Shown: positions 24,954 to 33,242 of the stretch, piece by piece
Numbering within the stretch: position 1 is the stretch's first letter
How the letters are laid out: each line of letters starts with the position of its first letter
NCBI GenBank assembly: GCA_005778355.1
Contig: SXON01000020.1
Span: 1-37,881, forward strand
Reading direction: 5' to 3'
Length of the DNA stretch: 37,881 bases
DNA from: Pseudomonadota bacterium
GTDB taxonomy: Bacteria; Myxococcota_A; UBA796; SXON01
Position numbers and translations under genes: made by a program
The notes under the pieces: model-generated
Told to the model about the DNA's origin: nothing
Database searches by the model: none
What the model saw: only the letters and a program-made list of their open reading frames with translations

Positions 24954-27900
24954 CGTCATCCTGCGCCACGCTTCCGCCGAGAAGCCTGAGTTGTGCCGGC
25001 GCTCGCGCGGGCCCGCCGCCCACGGCTCCCGCCGAGCCTCCACCGCGAATTCGGTCGCGAAAGGACTTCCACGCCTCCTGGTGTCGCGACGGGCATTCGA
25101 GCATGGTCCGCGTAGGTTGTCCCATCACGTGGAGGCTCCCGCCGCACCTGCCGCACCGCCAGGAGGGGTTGGCGGCCACGGCCCGCTCCAACGCCGCGAG
25201 CGTGACGGGCGAGGTGTCCTCGCACTCGTGATTCTGGCACTTCAGGAACGGTCCCCGCTTCCCGACGAAGAGTTCGCAGCGCGACCCGCACTCGGGGCAG
25301 CGCGCGGAGGACAGGCCCGGGTCAGCGGCGCGCAAGGCGGCTTTGACCGGGTCTCGCGGCGGGTTCGAGCCAAGCTCTGCATCGTTTCTCGGTGTCGCCG
25401 TCGACTCCGGCACGCCGGCTTCCGCGCGGCGCGGCCCCCCCGTCGGTGGTGTCGGGGGTGGTTGGGCACGGTCTGAGGTCCGTGGCGCTCCAACGCGGCG
25501 GTAGCGGCGCCCGCGCTTCTCTCCTCGGGCCTCAACGTGGCCAGACTCGACGAGTTCGTGAATCGCCAGGTTCCACTGGGGTACACTCAGCGGCACCATC
25601 GCCAAGAGGTCCGCACGGGACAGCCACGTCGAGTCGAGGCGCGCGAGCAAGGCGGCGGCGTGCTCCGCCACCGTGCCCGGGGTCGCTCTCGCGCGAGGAG
25701 CTGGGCGTTCGTCGGTCGGATCGTCCTCCCCGTCGGGGGCGGCGTCTTCGCCGCGCTCAGCGGGCCGTTCAGCAACGGGGGCGGTCGGCACGCTCGCGCG
25801 CTGCGCCTGCACGGCCGATGGCGGCCCGGCTGGTGAAGGCTGCCGGTCCAGAGTTGGGCCATCCTCCGCCTTCCATGCGGCGAGGATCTCGACGCTCCTG
25901 CTCATCACCCGGTCGGCAAGAGTCGTACCGACCCCCGAGGATTCGCCCGTCGTGTGCGCGGGGATGATCTCCCGGTCGGCCAAGGCAGCTTCCAGCTTCC
26001 GCATCTCCGCCTCGGGGTCTCGATAGAAGGAGCCCCCACGGATCCGATGGAAGCGCCAGCCGAGCCGTTCGAGGAGGTTCTGGCGTTCCAAGTCGGCCTG
26101 CGTCTGGTCGAGACCGTGCCATCGGTCGCCGTCGCACTCGACGGCAAGGCGTTTCCCGGCCGCCCCCTCGACCACGATGTCGATGCGGTAGGCACCAACC
26201 GGAAACTGTGGGAACAACTGGTACCCCTTGGCGACGAGGCGACGGATCACCTCGCGCTCGAACGGCGATTCCGCGGCGTCAATGGCCCTGTTCAGTGTTT
26301 CAACGTAGGCCCGCGCATTCGCCGCGTACTCAAGGAATCTGCGTCGAAGATCCTGCGGCTGGAGGTCGACGGAGGGGTTCAGCGAGTGGACGACCCATTG
26401 CTGGTTCTGCGCGCGGCTCGCGGCGACGTTGAGACGCTGCTTGAACTCGGGGCGGTCGTTCAGGCGGAGCGGCCCCTGGCCGGTGCCCGAGTCCACCATC
26501 GAGAGGAGCATCACCTCACGCTCGTCGCCCTGGAACTGGGCGGCAGTGCCGCACACCAGCCGGCGCCGCTGGCGCTCCTGCGGCGGGATCCGCCGCGCGA
26601 CGAGTTGATCAATGAGCACGGCCTGTTCCTCACCGACGAGCGAGATCACTCCGAAGGTGGAGTCACGGTACTCGGGGCGCTCCATCATGGCGACGAGCAG
26701 AGCAACGACGCGCTCCGCCTCCAGGTGGTTCACCTTCTCGGCCGGATGGCGAGCGCCCATCGTCCGAACTGGCACGACGTGGGGGATTTGGACGACGGCC
26801 GAGGTCTCTCGCAGGGCCACGATCTCCCCGCCATAGCAAAGCTGGTTGCTGAACTCGATGATCTCCCGGGCGCAGCGAAAGTGCTCTCGTAGGCGGATCA
26901 TCTCTCCAAAGGCCTGTCGAGCGAGGTCGTACACCGACGTCTGGCCGATGTAGAGATGCGCGTTCGGCACGCCCTGGAGGTACTGGTGCTGGAGCGCGTC
27001 CACGGGCGCCACCTGTTGCCCGACTGCGGACGGGCTGACCTGCTCGTGATCCCCGACCACGACGACCTGTTTGCCGAGGGCAAGCGCAACGACGCCGACG
27101 ACATCGAGTTGGCTGGCCTCGTCGATGATCACCACATCGAACTTCGACTCGCCCAGGTCGTACGACTCAAGCGCCTGCGTCAGGGGCATGATCCACACGG
27201 GAACCGAGTCCCGGCACTCGGCGAGGAGGCGCCGGGCTTCTGCGATCAACCGCGGGGCGCGCATCCCCGTGCCTCGCCCGATTCGTCGCACGGTGTCGAC
27301 CCAGCCCACCAGGCGCTGCTGCCGGCGACCGTCCACGCGATCGCGCTGGGCCCGCCACGCCCGGGCTCTGACGTAGCTCGCCGTCGCGACCCGCAGTTCG
27401 CCGCGAAGTTCCGAGAGCTCGCGCTGGATGGCGACGGGGTCCAGGGCCACCCGCGCGTCGAAGTCGCGCTGAAGCCGTTTCCACGCGACGGCGGCGTCAG
27501 CCGGGCCGGGCGACCTCGTCGCGTTGTGGGGCGGCGATCTCGTTGCGAGCGCTCGCGCCCACGCAGGTGCACCCGCGGCCACCTTGTCCAGCAGCGCCTT
27601 GCGCTCAAGAACCAGGAGTCTGCGCTCCGACAGCGGAGCCAAGCCGTCCCGCTCGCGCCTGTAGGTCACGACATCCCGTTTTCGGAGCGAGTCAAGCAGA
27701 CGGCGGCCCACCCCGGTCGCGTCGCCGGGTACCTGTGCGCGCACGGCCTGAGACACGGCATCGGTGAGCCAGGCCTCGATCCCCTTGGTGAGAAGGCCGT
27801 GGAAGTGCTCCCACAGTGCCTTCTCCAAGCCGCGAAGATGACGTATGCGGACTGACAGCCATGGGAGCCGAAGGTCCGTAGGCCGCAATTCAGCAAGGTA

Positions 27901-30279
27901 TAGCTCGGCTTTGAACCCCGCGACGGCACCGGCGTTGGCCGCGGCGACCTCCCAGCGGGACGTCGCCCACGCAGCCGCGCGGCGAATGTCGTCGGCCCAG
28001 ACCCGGGCGGCCTCCAGGAAGTCACCAGGGGCAGCGGCAGCACCGGGGCCTTCAGCTTGTCCGGCTACACGATCCCAGTGATCCGCGAGCGCGATGCGGT
28101 CCCTCTCCAGTTCGAGCAGCGCTGCGACGGCCTCGAACTCCTCTGCGGACCTGGGAACACGACCGTCCACCGAGGAGGCATGGACAAAGGCCCACCATCG
28201 GGACTGGGTCAATCTCACCCAGGTGCCGATCGCACCGCCGCCGCGCACATGAGCATGCACTGCCCAGGCCACGTCAACCTGCTCACGGGTGGTCCAGTCG
28301 AGCGCAACTGTTGGACGAAGTCGTGCGGCCAACGTCGCCAGCGCGACGGCTCGCTCGCGAAGCGACTCCGCCTGAGTCGTCAGCTCAATCCAGACCGCCG
28401 CCCGCCCGCCGCCTACGATGGCGTCTTCGGCCACGACCCGGAGCCAACTGTCAAGCTGCTCGCCGTCCGCGATCAGCTCCTGGATACCCCGGAGGGCGTC
28501 CGCCGCCGCCACCACGTCGGCCCTCCCACGTGCGTCGGGATGGCCGAACGCCGGACCCGCGTCACTGCGCGTGAGGGCTGCCAGCGCGTCGAGGCGCTCT
28601 TGGAGGGCGCGTGCCGTCACGAATTCGCGAACATCCGGAAGAGGAGGAGAAAGCTTGGCGATCTCCTCGTCCCGGAGCTCTGCGTTCAGTTGGTAGAGCC
28701 GGTCAACCTCGGCCGAGGTGATCGCCAAGGGAGCTGGAGTGTCCACGGCGCCGGGAATCCACCCGTCCAACGGCTCTCTCTCTCGCAGCCAGCGCGCCGC
28801 TTCTTCGAGTGCCCAGGGTTTCCCGCCGCACATGAGGGAGGTTCCTCGCACCTCGCACGTCTCTCGAAACGTGCCCTCCAGGGCCGCAATCCGCTGGAGG
28901 AGCCGCGTTCGGTGATCGCGCCCGGCGGTGATCTCCGCGTCGAGCTTGGCGGGGGAGGTCCTGGTGAACTCGCCCACGATACCGCCGATCGACGCCTCCA
29001 ACTCGTTCCGAGCTGCCGTGTCACGTTCGAGCACGCTCACACAAAGTGGCCTGAGTTCCTCGACAACCTGCTCGCGCACGACGCGAAGTGCCTTCGTCGT
29101 GTGGCTCGTGACCAGGATGGTCTTGCCGTGCGCCAGAAGGTGGCCGATGAGGTTGGCGATGGTGTGGGTCTTGCCCGTTCCCGGCGGGCCCTGGACCAGG
29201 ACCGACCCATGCGCGTCGAGGCGGCGGACGATCTGCTCCTGGTCGGCGTTCGCGTGCTTCGTGAGCAGCACCTCGACCGGGGAGGCGACGGAGTGCGTTC
29301 CTGGTTCGTCATCCGTGAAATCTCCCACCACCCGGCACAGTCCGGCGGGCAAGTCCTCCTGCTGGTCGAGCACACCGAGGTAGCGGTCGATGGCCTCTGC
29401 AATTCCAGGGACGCGACGCATCAGAACGAGTACGGGGGCGGTCCGCACGGAGACACCCTGGTCGGGGCGCTCGCCGTCGTCGAGGGCACGCCCTCCCTGA
29501 GGGAACAGGGAGGCCACGAGGAACCGAGCGAATTCCGCAACGGTTCTCCGGTCGTTGAGCCGGACGGCCCCATCGGCGAGCCGCTGCTGCACCCGCGGAA
29601 GCCCCACGTCGGAGAGCCCAGCGCTCACGCGGAGAACCGCCCCGTGCAAGCGCGGCTCCGCATCGCCCTCCGCAACTTCGATGATCCCAGCGTCCGCGTC
29701 GAACTGGATACCTACGCGTTGGAGCACGAGGGGGTGCTCGATACGCCCGCCTTGATCGGCCTCCGCGGGCGCGTGCAGCACGACGTCGGCGAGTACCAGG
29801 TCCCAGCTCTCAGACTCCCGCTCCAGCCGCGCCCATACCTCGTAGAGCTGCTGGAACGTTCGGTGCACGCCGAGGTTCGGCTGGCAGGCTTCGGCCCATC
29901 GGGCGCGGCGCGGCGCCCACACGTCGAACAACGCCTGGACCAGCTCCGCGGTCTCTGGCTCATCCGGCAGCGAAAGGTCAGGGTCGCCCTTGGTCGGATC
30001 GTCCCAGCCCTTCGCGAGGTAGGGTCGTAGCTCCTCGGGAGGGCGCGGCGGGGCGTCGAGCGTCACGCGCTCGACCGTGAGCCTGAACGTCTCCTCACCC
30101 GCCTGCGCCGTCGCGTCGCGGGTGCACGTGATCCGCGGATCGCTCGGCAGGCTCCCGAGTTCGAGGTGCCAGGGATGCTCGTCTACACGCCGGACCACCT
30201 TCGAGCGCAGTTGATGAAGCTCGCGCAGGAACGAGAAGACGCGGCGAACGCGATCCTTGGTGGTGGGGTCGGTCGGCAT
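24937..30279 (-). CDS. SF1 (UPF1/Dna2-like) helicase fused to Vsr-like endonuclease and zinc fingers
   Basis: The product has 1780 residues. An uncharacterised N-terminal region (1-350) precedes helicase motor 1A with Walker A QGPPGTGKTHTIANLI (about 361-376) and motif Ia VTSHTTKAL. A very long insertion (about 450-1030) is followed by Walker B FDVVIIDEASQLD (about 1050), motif III VVVGDHEQVSP, FRCAREIIEFSN and the C-terminal motor (GTAAQFQGDEREVMLLS, LNVAASRAQ). A Vsr/DUF559-like nuclease (about 1345-1450) has FEREVIRRLVAKGY, YRIDIVVEG and AVECDGDRWHG. A winged-helix-like part and a topoisomerase-type C4 zinc finger (CPECGSRCELFVGKRGPFLKC) plus a second CxxC pair end it. Helicase-nuclease fusions of this kind occur in anti-phage systems (compare Mokosh-like). 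The start at ATG 30279 excludes an Arg-rich upstream stretch. All motor residues are intact. Confidence 0.85.
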   Translation of the reverse strand: MPTDPTTKDRVRRVFSFLRELHQLRSKVVRRVDEHPWHLELGSLPSDPRITCTRDATAQAGEETFRLTVERVTLDAPPRPPEELRPYLAKGWDDPTKGDPDLSLPDEPETAELVQALFDVWAPRRARWAEACQPNLGVHRTFQQLYEVWARLERESESWDLVLADVVLHAPAEADQGGRIEHPLVLQRVGIQFDADAGIIEVAEGDAEPRLHGAVLRVSAGLSDVGLPRVQQRLADGAVRLNDRRTVAEFARFLVASLFPQGGRALDDGERPDQGVSVRTAPVLVLMRRVPGIAEAIDRYLGVLDQQEDLPAGLCRVVGDFTDDEPGTHSVASPVEVLLTKHANADQEQIVRRLDAHGSVLVQGPPGTGKTHTIANLIGHLLAHGKTILVTSHTTKALRVVREQVVEELRPLCVSVLERDTAARNELEASIGGIVGEFTRTSPAKLDAEITAGRDHRTRLLQRIAALEGTFRETCEVRGTSLMCGGKPWALEEAARWLREREPLDGWIPGAVDTPAPLAITSAEVDRLYQLNAELRDEEIAKLSPPLPDVREFVTARALQERLDALAALTRSDAGPAFGHPDARGRADVVAAADALRGIQELIADGEQLDSWLRVVAEDAIVGGGRAAVWIELTTQAESLRERAVALATLAARLRPTVALDWTTREQVDVAWAVHAHVRGGGAIGTWVRLTQSRWWAFVHASSVDGRVPRSAEEFEAVAALLELERDRIALADHWDRVAGQAEGPGAAAAPGDFLEAARVWADDIRRAAAWATSRWEVAAANAGAVAGFKAELYLAELRPTDLRLPWLSVRIRHLRGLEKALWEHFHGLLTKGIEAWLTDAVSQAVRAQVPGDATGVGRRLLDSLRKRDVVTYRRERDGLAPLSERRLLVLERKALLDKVAAGAPAWARALATRSPPHNATRSPGPADAAVAWKRLQRDFDARVALDPVAIQRELSELRGELRVATASYVRARAWRAQRDRVDGRRQQRLVGWVDTVRRIGRGTGMRAPRLIAEARRLLAECRDSVPVWIMPLTQALESYDLGESKFDVVIIDEASQLDVVGVVALALGKQVVVVGDHEQVSPSAVGQQVAPVDALQHQYLQGVPNAHLYIGQTSVYDLARQAFGEMIRLREHFRCAREIIEFSNQLCYGGEIVALRETSAVVQIPHVVPVRTMGARHPAEKVNHLEAERVVALLVAMMERPEYRDSTFGVISLVGEEQAVLIDQLVARRIPPQERQRRRLVCGTAAQFQGDEREVMLLSMVDSGTGQGPLRLNDRPEFKQRLNVAASRAQNQQWVVHSLNPSVDLQPQDLRRRFLEYAANARAYVETLNRAIDAAESPFEREVIRRLVAKGYQLFPQFPVGAYRIDIVVEGAAGKRLAVECDGDRWHGLDQTQADLERQNLLERLGWRFHRIRGGSFYRDPEAEMRKLEAALADREIIPAHTTGESSGVGTTLADRVMSRSVEILAAWKAEDGPTLDRQPSPAGPPSAVQAQRASVPTAPVAERPAERGEDAAPDGEDDPTDERPAPRARATPGTVAEHAAALLARLDSTWLSRADLLAMVPLSVPQWNLAIHELVESGHVEARGEKRGRRYRRVGAPRTSDRAQPPPTPPTGGPRRAEAGVPESTATPRNDAELGSNPPRDPVKAALRAADPGLSSARCPECGSRCELFVGKRGPFLKCQNHECEDTSPVTLAALERAVAANPSWRCGRCGGSLHVMGQPTRTMLECPSRHQEAWKSFRDRIRGGGSAGAVGGGPARAPAQLRLLGGSVAQDDDADEV

Positions 30280-30284
30280 GTTCT

Positions 30285-30308
30285 TGCGGTCCGGGCTCCT
30301 TGACCGCA
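30285..30308 (-). promoter_or_regulatory. Hairpin with the helicase ribosome-binding site in its loop
   Basis: On the minus strand, TGCGGTC and GACCGCA form a perfect 7-base stem around a ten-base loop that starts AAGGAG. The start codon of the helicase gene follows five bases after the stem. AAGGAG is 16 bases from the ATG in linear distance, too far for normal use, but the folded stem would shorten the gap. It could also be a protein-binding inverted repeat. Confidence 0.4.
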
Positions 30309-30487
30309 GGCGCGTGGCGGGCCTCGTCGGTCGTGGAGAGTAGCCCGTGCCGTTCACACGGGCATCGCGGCGCCGCCGACGCTCGCCGCCCGCCCTATGC
30401 GATGCTGCGTTGCTGGGACGAACGGGCCAGAGGCGAGCCGATGACTCGCCGATGCCGATGCCGGAATTGTGGGCGTGATTCCATGTA

Positions 30488-30590
30488 ATCATCGTCATCG
30501 CGGGGCGTCATCGCCGTCATCGTCATCGCCCCCGTCATCATCATCGGCGTCATCGTCATCATCGGCGTCATCGTCCTCGGGTCGTCATCG
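30488..30590. repeat. Imperfect GTCATC microsatellite
   Basis: The region consists of short reiterations of GTCATC, ATCGTC and GGCGTCATC units over about 100 bases, in non-coding DNA between divergent promoters. Open frames across it are products of the repeat. Confidence 0.75.
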
Positions 30591-30677
30591 CCGGTCTTCA
30601 CCTCCCCCCGCTTCAGACCGGATCGGTCTCCAGCGCCCCGGCGTGCCGTTGCCGCCACGCGTCCTCGCCTGAACGCC

Positions 30678-30697
30678 TGAACCGCGCCCGCGGTTCA
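30678..30697. promoter_or_regulatory. Perfect 20-base palindrome upstream of the XRE gene
   Basis: TGAACCGCG and CGCGGTTCA are perfect inverted arms around CC. Two tandem GCCTGAAC copies (starting near 30667 and 30675) overlap the left arm. It ends 20 bases before the -35 box of the XRE promoter, where an activator or repressor dimer would bind. Confidence 0.6.
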
Positions 30698-30716
30698 GCA
30701 ACCCGGCAGTCGCCTC

Positions 30717-30748
30717 TTGACTTCAGCACGAACGTTAGCAATACTAAC
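30717..30748 (+). promoter_or_regulatory. Sigma-70-like promoter with overlapping operator for the XRE gene
   Basis: TTGACT (30717-30722) is followed after 17 bases by AATACT (30740-30745). The inverted repeat GTTAG-CAATA-CTAAC (30734-30748) covers the -10 box, a position expected for autorepression. The ATG at 30754 is so close to the predicted transcript start that the messenger would be leaderless or nearly so. Confidence 0.6.
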
Positions 30749-30753
30749 TCTCG

Positions 30754-31203
30754 ATGCCGAAGCGCCCCGCCCCGCCCCCCGCTCCTCCCCGCCCGATCGT
30801 CGACACCGCGACGCTGTTCGGGCGCTGCCTCGCCATGATCCGCGCAGACCTCGGCCTGACCCAGGGCGAGATGGCTGCTCTGCTCCGCGTTTCGCGCCCA
30901 AGCATCACGCACTTCGAGACCGGCAGGGCCACGCCGTCGTTCCACGTCCTTCTCCGCCTCGGGCAGCGCGTCGCCGACGCCCGCGTGGACAGCGACGCCA
31001 CGGCGGTGCTGGCCCTGCTGCACCTGTCGGCGCGGGCGCTCCAGCTGGACGGCATCCGGGTGCTCAACCGCCCCGTCCGCGAGGGCGACGTCATCCTCGA
31101 CTTCGCCAAGATCGATCGCGTGATCGGGCGTGTCTTCGACCGCGAGTTCCGCGAGTACGTCCCCGCCAAGCTCGTCGACTTCGCCGGCGACGACGACGAG
31201 TAA
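30754..31203 (+). CDS. XRE-family helix-turn-helix regulator
   Basis: The product has 149 residues. After a Pro-rich start comes a Cro/CI-type HTH (about 20-80): LFGRCLAMIRADLGLTQGEMAALLRVSRPSITHFETGRATPS in parts, with the recognition helix at SRPSITHFE. The C-terminal 70 residues are helical and unassigned. It is the first gene of the plus-strand block, driven by the promoter with an embedded operator, and is a good candidate repressor of its own operon and possibly of the divergent helicase operon. Confidence 0.88.
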   Translation: MPKRPAPPPAPPRPIVDTATLFGRCLAMIRADLGLTQGEMAALLRVSRPSITHFETGRATPSFHVLLRLGQRVADARVDSDATAVLALLHLSARALQLDGIRVLNRPVREGDVILDFAKIDRVIGRVFDREFREYVPAKLVDFAGDDDE

Positions 31204-31237
31204 CCAGCTTCAACCCACCAACCTGACAGGAGACCCT

Positions 31238-31633
31238 ATGGGCAAGTACGCATTCATCGACCGCATCTTCGGCACCGACGACGAGGAGGAGACCGCCGCC
31301 AACGACGCCTTCGACGAGGATGACGACGAGTCCGACGACGACTCGGACGACGATGGCGAGGACGAGGACGAGGACGAGGACGAGTACGGCGACGAACTCC
31401 CCGAGGAGGACGAAGCTGCCCTCGCGCGCCTCGACAAGGAGTTCCGCAAGCAGCGCACCCGTATCCGGTCCATGACGGACCTCTCCGAGCTGCGGACCCT
31501 CCGCGGCGTGCACGCGGACGCGCTCAACGAGCGCATGGGACCGATGGCGCGACTCCGCACGCAGGACCTGATCGAGGAGATCGACATCCGTGTCACCGAC
31601 ATCCGCGCCAGCCGCGGGCCGCGGGGTTCGTGA
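31238..31633 (+). CDS. Highly acidic small protein
   Basis: The product has 131 residues. Residues about 14-60 are almost entirely Asp and Glu, with many codons GAC/GAG in a run. A helical C-terminal part follows (ARLDKEFRKQRTRIRSMTDLSELRTL and QDLIEEIDIRVTDIR). The family is not recognised. A run of negative charge can mimic DNA or bind basic proteins, but that is inference. The ATG at 31238 has GGAG 7 bases upstream. The stop overlaps the start of the next gene by a few bases. Confidence 0.7.
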   Translation: MGKYAFIDRIFGTDDEEETAANDAFDEDDDESDDDSDDDGEDEDEDEDEYGDELPEEDEAALARLDKEFRKQRTRIRSMTDLSELRTLRGVHADALNERMGPMARLRTQDLIEEIDIRVTDIRASRGPRGS

Positions 31634-32733
31634 TGTGCGCCGCCGCCTTTGACTTCGTCGCCGAGCGAGGGTTCATCGCCGCCAGCGACGACCCGAACCA
31701 GCTCTTCGACTGGATGAGCGACTACGACCAGCGCCGTCGCGACGCCCAGGCGGACGACGACGACGAGGCGGCGGCGCAGTTCCAGGAGCTTCGTCAGGAG
31801 GCCGAGGACCGCGTCGTCGAGCTGAAGGCAGCGCGCCTGCGGCGGGTCGCGCCGTCCCCGGCCCAGCGCGAGGTCGAGCGGCCGGCCCACACTTCCGTGT
31901 CCGAAACGCCGACGCCGAGCGTCGATCCGGTGGCGGTCGCCCGAGCGGAACGGACACGCCGTCGCGCGGCAGAGGAAGCCGCCGCGAGGAAGGCGGCGGA
32001 GGAGACCGAGGCGGCGGCGGAGCGGGCCGCCGACGAGGAGCTTCGGCAGCTCCAGGAGCGCGCGGCGAACGCGAAGGCTCGGCGCGACGCTGCGCTGGCC
32101 GCGACGGCCAGAATCGAAGCCGACGCGAAGCGCGCCGTCGCCGAAGCGGCCCGCGTGCAAGCAAGGCGGCAGGCGGCGAGGGAGGTCGAGGACGGGGAGC
32201 GCACGGCGGCCGAGGCCGAAGCACTGGCGCGCGGTGCGGCCACGTCTGCGGCGAAGCGTCCGCCGGGGCCGCCGGCCGGCGCGGCGATGGCGCGCGTCGT
32301 CGAGAGCCCGAGGCCGAAGGCCGACGAGCCGACGCCCCTCGCGCTGCTCTTCCAGGAGCGGCTCACCGAGGTGATGCGGACGCCCGCGGAGACGCTGCCG
32401 CCGCGTTCGGCGATCGCCCCGCCCGCGGCAGCAGTCCCGTCGGCATCGCCGGTACCCTCCCGTCCCGTCGTAGCGCCGCCGATCACGGCGAAGGTTCCTG
32501 CACCTGCGCCCGCTCCCGTCGACGACCTGCCGGCGCTCACCGGCGCCGACCTGGCCTCGTACCGGACGTGGCTCGGGGCGAGCCAGCGCGCGCTCGCCGC
32601 CAAGCTCGCCGTGGAGCAGAGCGTGATCTCCAAGAGCGAGGGCAAGCCCACTGGGGTCCTGCCGCCACAGCTCCGCAAGGCGCTCCACGTCGCGATGCAG
32701 CGGCCGCGCGACGTGGCAAGGGGGGCGTCGTGA
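31630..32733 (+). CDS. Coiled-coil protein with C-terminal XRE-like helix-turn-helix
   Basis: The product has 367 residues. The N-terminal 70 residues are acidic (FDWMSDYDQRRRDAQADDDD), then a long Ala/Arg/Glu coiled coil runs from about 105 to 210. A Pro/Ala linker (about 230-300) and a C-terminal HTH follow (LTGADLASYRTWLGASQRALAAKLAVEQSVISKSEG in parts). Residues like SQRALAAKLAVEQSVISKSE are typical of the XRE fold. The shape resembles plasmid KfrA/ParB-adjacent DNA-binding coiled-coil proteins. It starts at GTG 31630 or ATG 31633, overlapping the previous stop. The next gene overlaps its own stop by four bases (GTGA). Confidence 0.7.
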   Translation: MMCAAAFDFVAERGFIAASDDPNQLFDWMSDYDQRRRDAQADDDDEAAAQFQELRQEAEDRVVELKAARLRRVAPSPAQREVERPAHTSVSETPTPSVDPVAVARAERTRRRAAEEAAARKAAEETEAAAERAADEELRQLQERAANAKARRDAALAATARIEADAKRAVAEAARVQARRQAAREVEDGERTAAEAEALARGAATSAAKRPPGPPAGAAMARVVESPRPKADEPTPLALLFQERLTEVMRTPAETLPPRSAIAPPAAAVPSASPVPSRPVVAPPITAKVPAPAPAPVDDLPALTGADLASYRTWLGASQRALAAKLAVEQSVISKSEGKPTGVLPPQLRKALHVAMQRPRDVARGAS

Positions 32734-33230
32734 AGCTCGCGTCCCAACTGGCGGTCGTCCAGGAACGCCGAGTCGCTCGCGCCATTGCCCCAGTACGGGC
32801 CGCCGTGCGCGAGGGGCGCTCCCTGTTCTGCTGCTTCGACCAGCCCACCGGCACCACGCGCCTCGACGTGATGGGCCCGAACGGGATGATCGGTGGCGCC
32901 CGCGACGGCTTCCTCTGCGCCCCCGTCCCGACGCTGCGCCTCTGGTCACCGACCGCGGCGAGCCGGCCCATTGCACTGGCCGCCGCGAACAAGGACTTCC
33001 CGGCCGGGCTCGATGCCATCGCCCGCCGCGCCGCTCCCCTCGTCGGCGACGAGCTCCCCCTCCTGCTGGCCGTTCTGGCCGTCGTCCGCGAGGAGACCGC
33101 CGGGATGCGGTTCCGAATCCCAGCCGTGGGCGAAAAGGTGACAGCCTCGGGCAAGCCGACCATCGCGGCCTGGGCGATGGCGCTCTCGCTCGCCGACATC
33201 CAAGCCGCCGTGCTCAAAGCGGTTGCATAG
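32730..33230 (+). CDS. Unknown protein of the recombinase operon
   Basis: The product has 166 residues, soluble, starting at GTG 32730 in a GTGA overlap with the previous stop, after a G-rich stretch. The translation (VKLASQLAVVQERRVARAIAPVRAAV, FCCFDQPTGTTRLDVMGPNGM, LPLLLAVLAVVREETAGMRFRIPAVGEKV in parts) shows no recognised domain. The tight overlap ties it to the HTH/coiled-coil protein and places it just before the recombinase. A recombination directionality factor is one possible role, but nothing in the sequence shows it. Confidence 0.65.
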   Translation: MKLASQLAVVQERRVARAIAPVRAAVREGRSLFCCFDQPTGTTRLDVMGPNGMIGGARDGFLCAPVPTLRLWSPTAASRPIALAAANKDFPAGLDAIARRAAPLVGDELPLLLAVLAVVREETAGMRFRIPAVGEKVTASGKPTIAAWAMALSLADIQAAVLKAVA

Positions 33231-33242
33231 GCGCGGCGCACT

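Larger units (their letters stand above)
30280..30753. other. Divergent intergenic region between the two island gene blocks
   Basis: This 474-base region separates the helicase gene from the XRE gene and must hold both promoters. It contains a hairpin next to the helicase start, a GTCATC-type microsatellite, a perfect 20-base palindrome and a sigma-70-like promoter with an overlapping operator, each listed separately. In 30309-30487 nothing further was recognised. Confidence 0.7.

Noticed and set aside
28057..30030. Long plus-strand open frame inside the helicase gene
   Set aside because: It is antisense to conserved helicase motifs and its translation has no protein-like pattern.
30395..30658. 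Minus-strand open frame with Met/Thr repeats
   Set aside because: It is a product of the microsatellite; no ribosome site or homologous pattern.
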